Assembly: GCA_003243445.1 (NCBI GenBank)
Contig: QFQQ01000112.1
Coordinates: 1 to 11,729 of the forward strand
Direction of reading: 5' to 3'
From: Citrobacter freundii
GTDB taxonomy: Bacteria > Bacteroidota > Bacteroidia > Chitinophagales > Chitinophagaceae
Length of the DNA: 11,729 nt
Shown: piece after piece, positions 7,060 to 11,729 of the stretch
Layout of the letters: the number at the start of each line of letters is the position of its first letter
How positions within the stretch are numbered: the stretch's first letter is position 1
Position numbers and translations under genes: made by a program
Notes under the pieces: generated by a model
What the model saw: only the letters and a program-made list of their open reading frames with translations
Database searches by the model: none
What the model was told of the DNA's origin: nothing

Positions 7060-7817
7060 ATATTCTTATCGTGGAAGATGAAACACAAACAGCGGAATAC
7101 CTTCGGGAAGTGATCGAGCAGCAGGGAGATTTTATTGTCGTGAAGACCCTGGATTCGATCGTATCAGCAGTGGATTATCTTTCCAGCCACCAGCAGCATC
7201 TCGACCTGCTTTTCCTCGATATCCAACTGGCGGATGGCGCCGGCTTTGAAATATTCAAACATATAGACGTTACAGTACCGGTAATATTCTGCACGGCATA
7301 CGATAACTACGCCATGCAGGCGATCAAAAGTAATGGTATCGATTATATACTCAAGCCGTTCGAAGAGAAGGCTGTGCATAACGCACTGGAGAAATATAAA
7401 CGGATGATAGATACGATCGGAAAAAAGGCCAGGAATGCAATGGCATTCCCCACGCATCCGAAAGTATACCAGGAGAGTTTCCTGGGTCAATTACGGGAGA
7501 AACTGATCGTTACCGATACCACCGACATTGCTGTTTTCTCGATTGAACACGACCTGGTTTACCTCTATACATATAAAGGCGAAAAACTGCCCTTGTTCAA
7601 GAACATGGATTATGTGGAATCAGTGGTAAATCCTTTTAAATTCTTTCGCATAAGCCGGCAGATGCTGGTCAGCCGCGATGCGATCAGGTCAATCCAGCCT
7701 TATTTCAACAGGAAGGTCATTCTTGAGTTGAAGGTCGATACTTCGGAGAAACCAATCGTAAGCCGGCTGAAAGTAGCGCCCTTGAAAGAGTGGCTGGAAA
7801 GCGGTGTGAAAGGCTGA
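7056..7817 (+). CDS. LytTR-family response regulator
   Basis: A 253-residue two-domain regulator. The receiver domain (1-about 120) has the acidic pair Glu7-Asp8, phospho-acceptor Asp55 in 'LDLLFLDIQLADG', Thr80 in 'PVIFCTAYDNYAM' and Lys100 in 'YILKPFEEK', all the residues needed for phosphorylation and switching. After a linker, the C-terminal LytTR DNA-binding domain (about 145-250) shows 'EKLIVTDTTDIAVFSIEHDLVYLYT', 'FFRISRQMLVSRDAIRSIQPYFNRKVILEL' and 'VSRLKVAPLKEWL', the characteristic strands. The 'FRISRQ.LV' segment matches the usual 'F.RvHrs.iVN' core. It overlaps the kinase gene by 4 bp and is the last gene of the operon. It very likely acts on the direct repeats at 197-226 upstream of the operon, so the circuit may control its own expression. 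Confidence 0.95.
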   Translation: MNILIVEDETQTAEYLREVIEQQGDFIVVKTLDSIVSAVDYLSSHQQHLDLLFLDIQLADGAGFEIFKHIDVTVPVIFCTAYDNYAMQAIKSNGIDYILKPFEEKAVHNALEKYKRMIDTIGKKARNAMAFPTHPKVYQESFLGQLREKLIVTDTTDIAVFSIEHDLVYLYTYKGEKLPLFKNMDYVESVVNPFKFFRISRQMLVSRDAIRSIQPYFNRKVILELKVDTSEKPIVSRLKVAPLKEWLESGVKG

Positions 7818-7895
7818 GAAAGGCAAGGGTGTTTACGAATCTGTTTTTCGCCGCCTGACCGATTGTGCCTCCAGAATGAGGTTTCAACCCAATGT

Positions 7896-8102
7896 TTAGC
7901 TAACCCAACTTGCTAGTTATAGCGTTAAAGCAGTTCGATGGCCGATTTCCCCTCTTTTGTCTGAAGGTCCTGCATATTATCAACCATTTCATCGCTGTAT
8001 TACTGGATTATGTCCCTTCAATGGTGTTAAGTCGGCCATCAGCCATCGGTCATCGGCCATCGAACTACTATAATACTTTAGCTGGCAAGTTGGGTTAGCT
8101 AA
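7896..8102. repeat. Large imperfect inverted repeat (51-nt arms, 105-nt centre)
   Basis: The left arm 7896-7946 and the reverse complement of 8052-8102 align without gaps at 44 of 51 positions. The outer 18 nt (TTAGCTAACCCAACTTGC) and the inner 15 nt (AGTTCGATGGCCGAT) are identical; all seven differences fall in the middle 18 nt. As RNA this would fold into a very long hairpin with a large loop. No transposase or long ORF lies inside and I see no clear target-site duplication, so a miniature inverted-repeat element is possible but unproven. A structured RNA or a chromosomal repeat unit is the alternative. The outer TTAGCTAA is itself a palindrome. Confidence 0.85.
8033..8060. repeat. Four tandem copies of a 7-bp repeat (CGGCCAT)
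   Basis: CGGCCAT, CAGCCAT, CGGTCAT and CGGCCAT lie head to tail, each differing from the consensus by at most one base. The last copy forms part of the inner end of the right arm of the inverted repeat; the left arm has only one matching copy (7938-7944 on the other strand). Heptamer tandem repeats like this can grow and shrink by replication slippage. It does not encode anything evident. Confidence 0.8.
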
Positions 8103-8124
8103 GCCGCTTGGTTTGTACATTCTA

Positions 8125-8185
8125 ACCGTCCGTCCAGCCTTCCTGGTAAAATTAAACCGGAAAGACGGTAAGGACGGTAAGGAAG
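8125..8185. repeat. Small palindromic and tandem repeat cluster
   Basis: ACCGTCC (8125-8131) pairs with GGACGGT (8172-8178). Between them TTCC-T-GGT (8140-8147) pairs with ACCGGAA (8156-8162) with one bulged T and an AT-rich 8-nt loop. The right side also contains GACGGTAAG twice in tandem (8164-8172, 8173-8181). No T tract follows, so a terminator is unlikely; this looks like a repeat remnant or a structured RNA segment. Confidence 0.5.
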
Positions 8186-8307
8186 TCTGAAGACAGCTGC
8201 TTTTTCATCTGTGATGAATAAGAAATTCAATCTTTGATATTTCTATCTAAATGCTTCGTTTTCAAAAGCATAACGCCAAATCTCAATTTTTATCTTAAAT
8301 TGGTATT

Positions 8308-8329
8308 TGTTTCGTCAGTTGATGAAATA
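8308..8329 (+). promoter_or_regulatory. Hairpin upstream of the AraC gene
   Basis: TGTTTCGTC (8308-8316) pairs with GATGAAATA (8321-8329) around an AGTT loop, 9 bp with two G-U pairs. It overlaps an alternative perfect 8-bp inverted repeat TGGTATTT (8301-8308) / AAATACCA (8325-8332). It lies about 100 bp before the AraC start, where an operator or a leader structure could sit. There is no direct evidence for either role. Confidence 0.3.
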
Positions 8330-8426
8330 CCATTGGTCTTAGCAGGGAACAGCAGACAGGATAAACAGATCTTTGGACTATACGAAAGAAAGTCCTTTTC
8401 TGTTTACCATCTGGCCCTAAAAATCT

Positions 8427-9245
8427 GTGCACAAATTGAAACTACAATTTTATATACCGGAGAATGATACGTTGAAGCAATATATAGAAGGTTACTATTT
8501 CATTGTCGATGAGGATGCCGAAGGAACTGAAGAATACCTGACGTTTCCCAATAACTATGCAATTGTTACCACAAATCTTAATTCCACTGTTTCCTTCAGC
8601 GATAACAAGATCTCCATTATCCCGTCAGCCAGGGAAAACATACATGCCAGCCTGGTGTACAGCTACGCAGTTCCAATTGTAGTGTATTACGAAAAACCTA
8701 TCCGGGAGATCACGATCTATTTCAAGCCGCTTGGCATTAACCGGTTCGTGAATAATCTGGAGACAATGTTCTCTTCTGAACAGATGGTAGAATTTATGCC
8801 CGATTTTTCTGATTTCAAAGAGGAGATGAACCGCATTTTTCAGATGGATGACAGGCAACGCCAGAGAACGGAATTAGAAACTTACTGGTTGTCGAAACTA
8901 GTGATGAAAGATCTGTCTTCTGTCGAAAGTATCCTGTCTGATATTGAATCCAACATGAAAATTGCCGACATTGCTCAAAAGAACGGTATTTCAAGAAAAC
9001 ATCTGTACAAGATGGTTTACAGGCATCTCGGCAAATCTCCCATGGACTACAGGAAAGTGTTCAGGTTCAGAAATGCAATAGCGAACAAAGGCAAAGTGAA
9101 AAATCTGACAGAGTTGTCTTATGAAAATGATTTCTACGATCAACCTCATCTCGTAAAAGACTTTAAGGCCTTTACCAGATCCAGCCCGCATGCTTTTTTT
9201 AAACATGTAAATACCGAGAAAAAGAATATCTGGCGTTTTAAATAA
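8427..9245 (+). CDS. AraC-family transcriptional regulator (DUF6597-type N terminus)
   Basis: A 272-residue regulator. The N-terminal part (about 5-115) has the pattern 'LQFYIPENDTLKQYIEGYYF ... FPNNYAIVTTNL ... IYFKPLGINRFV' of the DUF6597 domain found before AraC domains in Bacteroidota, presumably an effector or dimerisation module. The C-terminal AraC domain (about 165-262) has two helix-turn-helices: 'KIADIAQKNGISRKHLYKMVYRHLGKSPMDY' and 'NLTELSYENDFYDQPHLVKDFKAFTRSSPHAFFK', the latter matching the family signature. The start is GTG at 8427, with an in-frame stop at 8418-8420; a TTG at 8436 is the only close alternative and would still keep the domain. It is 73 bp before the hydrolase gene in the same direction and may control it or share its transcript, which is inference. 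Confidence 0.92.
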   Translation: MHKLKLQFYIPENDTLKQYIEGYYFIVDEDAEGTEEYLTFPNNYAIVTTNLNSTVSFSDNKISIIPSARENIHASLVYSYAVPIVVYYEKPIREITIYFKPLGINRFVNNLETMFSSEQMVEFMPDFSDFKEEMNRIFQMDDRQRQRTELETYWLSKLVMKDLSSVESILSDIESNMKIADIAQKNGISRKHLYKMVYRHLGKSPMDYRKVFRFRNAIANKGKVKNLTELSYENDFYDQPHLVKDFKAFTRSSPHAFFKHVNTEKKNIWRFK

Positions 9246-9295
9246 CAGGTAACATTTTTACAATTTTTCGTACTTTTTTAATTGTTTCTTTGGGC

Positions 9296-9314
9296 TATAT
9301 TTTGAAAATCAGGA
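9296..9314 (+). promoter_or_regulatory. Possible -7 element and ribosome binding site before the hydrolase gene
   Basis: TATATTTTG (9296-9304) is one base longer than the Bacteroidota -7 consensus TAnnTTTG, and AGGA (9311-9314) lies 4 nt before the ATG at 9319. The DNA between the two genes is very T-rich. No good TTTG -33 element sits at the expected spacing, and the start would leave a leader of only a few bases, so the promoter reading is weak; the AGGA is the more believable part. Confidence 0.3.
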
Positions 9315-9318
9315 AGCA

Positions 9319-10881
9319 ATGAAAAAAACAGTTTCTACGCTCGCATTGGCGGCCATATTGCTGGCAACGGCAATTCCGGGTCTTTCACAGTTGTCTTCTC
9401 AGAAGATCGACTCGCTTATGGAAGAAGCGTTGGTCAAATTAAAAGTTGCCGGAGCCTCGATCGCTGTTGTAAAGGATGGCAAAGTAATACACCAGAAAGG
9501 ATATGGTTTTGCATCTTTCAACACGAAAGAGAAAGTGAACGAATACACCAACTTCCAGATCGCTTCCAATACCAAGGCTTTTACCACTGCTGCACTGGCA
9601 ATATTGGTCGATGAAGGGAAAATAAAATGGGAGGATAAGGTAAAAGACCATATTCCGGAATTTAAAATGTACAATGATTATGTAACGGACAACTTTAGTA
9701 TTGTCGATTTACTGACTCATCGCAGTGGTCTTGGGCTGGGAGCGGGGGATCTGACGTTTATCCCCGATGGAGCTGATTTCACCGTGAATGATCTGTTGGG
9801 TATTTTCAAACATTTCAAACCGGTTTCTCCATTCAGAACAAAATATAACTACGACAATTTACTATACATTGTTGCCGGAGAAATTATCGCCAGAGTAAGT
9901 AAAATGAATTTTGATGAGTTCATTCAGAAACGGATTTTTACTCCATTGCAAATGACATCTTCCTTTGTTGGAGATTCAGCTATTCATAATGCGAAGAACC
10001 TGGCGACACCGCATTCCACAGCAACAGGTGAATTAAGAACAATCAACCGTTTTAATATTGGCATGATCGGCCCGGCGGGAGGAATCTATTCAAATGTATC
10101 AGACATGTCAAAGTGGATGATGACGCAACTTAATAGGGGCCGGTATGGAAATGATTTGAAGTCGGTGTTATTCAGCACTGCAAACAGCAATACAATGTGG
10201 ACGATTCAAACCGTCTTACCCAATTATGTTTCGGAAAGATACAATACACATTTTAACGGGTACGGCTTAGGTTGGGTACTAAATGATATGAGAGGTAACC
10301 TGGTTGCCATGCATACAGGCGGCTTGCCGGGGATGTTATCGCAGGTCACGTTGATCCCTGATCTTAAGTTAGGAATAGTAGTGCTGACTAATACAGAAAG
10401 TGGTGGTGGCAGTTTGACATTTGCGGTTACCAGGGCAATTATGGACAGTTATTGGGGCCTCGATGATGCACAGTGGATCGATAACAGAGCCCGTAATCTT
10501 GCCAGGAACATCAGCGCCACAGATGAGGTAACAAAGAAAGTATGGGCACGGGTCGACTCGGTGAAAAATAGCCGCTTTAAGCAGCAGGATTATATTGGCA
10601 TGTACGAGGACAAATGGTTTGGACGGATGCAGGTTTTCGAAAAGAGTGGCGGACTTTGGGTCAGGAGTCTGCGTTCGCCAAAACTAAACGGCCCCATGTT
10701 TTTTTATGACACGAACACATTTGCCGTAAAGTGGGAATACCAGGATATGAATTGCGATGCCTTCATTACTTTTTCTCCGGGGAAAAAGGGTAAAGCGGAA
10801 TCTTTTAAAATGAAAGGTATATCACCTGGTATCGATTTTAGTTTCGATTTTCAGGACCTGTATTTAAAAAGGATAGATTAA
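9319..10881 (+). CDS. Secreted serine hydrolase, class C beta-lactamase/penicillin-binding-like, with DUF3471-like C terminus
   Basis: A 520-residue exported enzyme. Signal peptide about 1-23 (MKKTVSTLALAAILLATAIPG, cleavage near LS|Q). The Beta-lactamase domain (PF00144, about 28-385) has the catalytic set: Ser83-x-x-Lys86 in 'IASNTKAFTTAAL', Tyr178-Asp-Asn180 in 'YNYDNLLYIVAGEII', and His332-Thr-Gly334 in 'AMHTGGLPGML'. The segment 'LLTHRSGLGLGAGDL' (131-145) is also typical. The C-terminal part (about 415-518; 'YIGMYEDKWFGRMQVFEKSGGLWVRS ... FFYDTNTFAVKWEYQD') matches the DUF3471 domain often fused to such enzymes. Members act in the periplasm or outside as esterases, D-amino-acid peptidases or peptidoglycan-related hydrolases; only some break down beta-lactams, so resistance should not be assumed. 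The A/T-richer look and AraC neighbour set it apart from the export operon. Confidence 0.92.
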   Translation: MKKTVSTLALAAILLATAIPGLSQLSSQKIDSLMEEALVKLKVAGASIAVVKDGKVIHQKGYGFASFNTKEKVNEYTNFQIASNTKAFTTAALAILVDEGKIKWEDKVKDHIPEFKMYNDYVTDNFSIVDLLTHRSGLGLGAGDLTFIPDGADFTVNDLLGIFKHFKPVSPFRTKYNYDNLLYIVAGEIIARVSKMNFDEFIQKRIFTPLQMTSSFVGDSAIHNAKNLATPHSTATGELRTINRFNIGMIGPAGGIYSNVSDMSKWMMTQLNRGRYGNDLKSVLFSTANSNTMWTIQTVLPNYVSERYNTHFNGYGLGWVLNDMRGNLVAMHTGGLPGMLSQVTLIPDLKLGIVVLTNTESGGGSLTFAVTRAIMDSYWGLDDAQWIDNRARNLARNISATDEVTKKVWARVDSVKNSRFKQQDYIGMYEDKWFGRMQVFEKSGGLWVRSLRSPKLNGPMFFYDTNTFAVKWEYQDMNCDAFITFSPGKKGKAESFKMKGISPGIDFSFDFQDLYLKRID

Positions 10882-10970
10882 GTTGAAAGCCATGCAGATA
10901 TCCATGGATGAAAAGGCAATACCAGGCGCAAAGCGGAAAATTTGGATATACTTCATTATAAGTCATAAAC

Positions 10971-11010
10971 ACGCTGTAAACGGATGCTTAATCACCCCAG
11001 CGTCGTTTAC
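10971..11010. terminator. Nested inverted repeats between convergent genes
   Basis: ACGCTG (10971-10976) pairs with CAGCGT (10998-11003), and GTAAACG (10976-10982) pairs perfectly with CGTTTAC (11004-11010). The two pairings compete. The element sits between the hydrolase gene and the convergent 48-codon ORF, touching the latter's stop codon, which is where a two-way terminator would lie. There is no T tract on either strand, so intrinsic termination is only a weak proposal. Confidence 0.3.
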
Positions 11011-11153
11011 GCCTTAGCAGCAGTTACGTACTCTTGAAGGGTGATTTTCCCACTGATCAATTGTGTATATAAAAAATTGATATCCGGGTTTGATTTTTTG
11101 ATGTTGCTTACAAGTTCTTTGTCAAAAAACAGGGTACTGATTATGGAAGACAT
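11007..11153 (-). CDS. Small hypothetical protein, 48 residues
   Basis: An ATG-to-TAA frame read from 11153 down to 11007. The translation begins MSSIISTLFFDKELVSNIKK and ends 'SGKITLQEYVTAAKA'. It is rich in Ile, Leu, Lys, Asn and Ser, with no Cys, Trp or His, and reads like two amphipathic helices joined at 'SNPD'. The C-terminal half (L-x6-G-x-I-T-x-x-E-Y-x4-K) loosely recalls the SHOCT motif; this is a resemblance by eye, not an assignment. The leader before the ATG (AAAATAGATAATT) is A-rich, as is usual in Bacteroidota. A perfect TAnnTTTG element (TATCTTTG, 11267-11260 on the - strand) lies about 107 bp upstream. It is convergent with the hydrolase gene. Function unknown; it could be a small structural or signalling peptide or a RiPP-like precursor, but no modifying enzyme is in the window. 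Confidence 0.5.
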   Translation of the reverse strand: MSSIISTLFFDKELVSNIKKSNPDINFLYTQLISGKITLQEYVTAAKA

Positions 11154-11259
11154 AATTATCTATTTTAAAGTTTGTTTAAATTCAATAGAGTTAACTGAAG
11201 CTCACGTCTGGTAACACCATTGTGTGATCAGAAACTTGAGTGTTGCTCTTTTGACAATA

Positions 11260-11267
11260 CAAAGATA
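11260..11267 (-). promoter_or_regulatory. Candidate Bacteroidota -7 promoter element for the 48-codon ORF
   Basis: On the - strand this reads TATCTTTG, an exact match to TAnnTTTG. Transcription from here would give a leader of about 100 nt before the ATG at 11153. No TTTG or TTG is seen about 19 nt further upstream, so only half of the consensus is present, and such an 8-mer is expected a few times by chance in a window this size. Confidence 0.3.
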
Positions 11268-11384
11268 TCCCTGATAAACAGATGTTTTTATTCCAATTCC
11301 AGCCGATTTGATCATCCCAAACACTCCGCTTTTTCGATAAAACCCTTACTGGCACTGCATTCTGCAGATAAAAATCATGATGTC

Positions 11385-11442
11385 CACCGGATAGATAAGA
11401 GAAATAAATATTAATCAATACATTGAAATGATCTATCCGGTG
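11385..11442. repeat. Perfect 12-bp inverted repeat with 34-bp AT-rich centre
   Basis: CACCGGATAGAT (11385-11396) is the exact reverse complement of ATCTATCCGGTG (11431-11442). The 34 bp between are almost all A/T. No T tract follows on the + strand; on the - strand a TTTTT lies about 10 bp past the arm, so a terminator reading in that direction is conceivable. Other options are an operator, a small RNA hairpin or the footprint of a mobile element. Confidence 0.7.
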
Positions 11443-11473
11443 AAAGAAAACTACCCGGGGATCTGTACTGTTA

Positions 11474-11629
11474 ATGGGGGCAGTAAATAGCAAAATAAAC
11501 GCAGTTGATTCTGCTATATCAAGAATTGAAATTACAGGCTACGTGGGCCATCGGGTTCAGATTATTCGAAGGGCCGGTAGTTGTGATAAACATTGGGAAC
11601 AGATGGAAGTGCGATTAGCCCACAATTAA
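11474..11629 (+). CDS. Doubtful small ORF, 51 residues
   Basis: An ATG-to-TAA frame whose translation starts MGAVNSKINAVDSAISRIEI and ends 'KHWEQMEVRLAHN'. Its composition is more protein-like than the longer overlapping ORFs nearby, with a believable amphipathic start, but it matches no family I know and has no Shine-Dalgarno or promoter. It may be a chance frame or a remnant of a longer gene. Confidence 0.2.
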   Translation: MGAVNSKINAVDSAISRIEITGYVGHRVQIIRRAGSCDKHWEQMEVRLAHN

Positions 11630-11729
11630 AATTCAATGTCGTTTAATTAAGGGCACGTGTCGAAAATAGCTGGCATCCGATATCGGCCACGTCCTTTTGC
11701 AATCATTACCTTCCCGCTCTGTTTCCCCG

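Larger units (their letters stand above)
7818..8426. other. 609-bp gene-free spacer with repeats
   Basis: No supportable gene. A 62-codon + strand ORF at 7910-8098 runs through both arms of a large inverted repeat and has no protein-like character. The stretch holds the inverted repeat (7896-8102), a 7-bp tandem repeat (8033-8060), a smaller palindromic cluster (8125-8185), a weak ATGCTT/AAGCAT hairpin (8251-8271) and another hairpin (8308-8329). No clear terminator with a T tract follows the response-regulator gene. It marks the border between the export operon and the AraC/hydrolase module. Confidence 0.75.
10882..11729. other. 848-bp region without a large gene
   Basis: The longest ORFs here are a 100-codon one on the - strand (11191-11493) and a 64-codon one on the + strand (11220-11414); both translate to unconvincing, cysteine/histidine/tryptophan-sprinkled sequence and overlap each other. 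The supportable contents are a 48-codon - strand ORF (11007-11153), inverted repeats at 10971-11010 and 11385-11442, and a doubtful 51-codon + strand ORF (11474-11629). The last 100 bp include a CCGATATCGG palindrome (11678-11687 region) and no identifiable gene start. Confidence 0.6.

Noticed and set aside
7903..8095. Integron attC-like ends: ACCCAAC (fits RYYYAAC) at 7903-7909 and GTTGGGT (fits GTTRRRY) at 8089-8095, in the right orientation
   Set aside because: The motifs are degenerate and lie inside an inverted repeat, so a match on one side forces the other. The repeat extends 7 nt beyond them, the arms are longer than usual for attC, and no integrase or cassette series is seen.
7910..8098. 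62-codon + strand ORF
   Set aside because: It runs through both arms of the inverted repeat and the heptamer array, so its open frame is a by-product of repeat DNA.
8375..8399. GGACT/AGTCC hairpin followed by TTTT, as a terminator before the AraC gene
   Set aside because: Only 5 bp with an 11-nt loop; too weak, and no gene ends just upstream.
9319..10881. Calling the hydrolase an antibiotic-resistance AmpC enzyme
   Set aside because: The SxxK/YxN/HTG set and DUF3471 fusion are shared by many esterases and peptidases; sequence alone does not show beta-lactam hydrolysis.
10892..11017. 41-codon + strand ORF after the hydrolase gene
   Set aside because: It overlaps the stop of the better minus-strand ORF and the inverted repeat, and its sequence shows no recognisable pattern.
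11191..11493. 100-codon minus-strand ORF
   Set aside because: Composition is not protein-like, it spans the 12-bp inverted repeat, and it matches no family by eye.
1..11729. CRISPR array, tRNA, rRNA or insertion sequence with transposase
   Set aside because: No regularly spaced repeats, cloverleaf, rRNA-like sequence or transposase ORF was seen on either strand.

Overview
The window looks like a chromosomal segment from a Bacteroidota bacterium, most plausibly Chitinophagaceae or a close relative. Reasons: a DUF2147 protein, TolC/MacA-like proteins with 'Q' just after the signal cleavage site, an HPK8-type kinase paired with a LytTR regulator, an AraC protein of the DUF6597 type, A-rich leaders instead of strong Shine-Dalgarno sites, and the kind of palindromic intergenic repeats common in this group. 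The genus is inference. All recognisable genes are on the + strand.

Region 1 (1-295) has no gene. It holds a G/C-rich hairpin repeat at the left edge and, at 197-226, two direct repeats exactly 21 bp apart that fit the LytTR-family DNA-binding consensus.

Region 2 (296-7817) is a tightly packed eight-gene cluster, probably one operon: a secreted DUF2147 protein, a TolC-type outer-membrane channel, a lipoprotein periplasmic adaptor, an FtsX/MacB-type permease, its separate ATPase, an outer-membrane beta-barrel-like protein (DUF6268-like), a LytS/YehU-type histidine kinase and a LytTR response regulator. Together these make a complete MacAB-TolC-like tripartite export pump with its own two-component system. 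The LytTR site upstream of the first gene suggests that the regulator at the distal end controls the whole operon. The substrate and signal cannot be read from the sequence.

Region 3 (7818-8426) is a 609-bp gene-free spacer dominated by a large imperfect inverted repeat (two 51-nt arms, 44/51 matching, 105-nt centre) with a 7-bp tandem repeat beside the right arm. A second smaller palindromic/tandem repeat and a hairpin ahead of the next gene follow.

Region 4 (8427-10881) is a second module: an AraC-family regulator and a secreted serine beta-lactamase-like hydrolase with a C-terminal DUF3471-like domain, in the same direction 73 bp apart.

Region 5 (10882-11729) has no large gene. A 48-codon ORF on the - strand (11007-11153) is the best small-gene candidate, convergent with the hydrolase. 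A perfect 12-bp inverted repeat lies at 11385-11442, and a weaker 51-codon + strand ORF is at 11474-11629. The right edge ends in non-coding-looking DNA.
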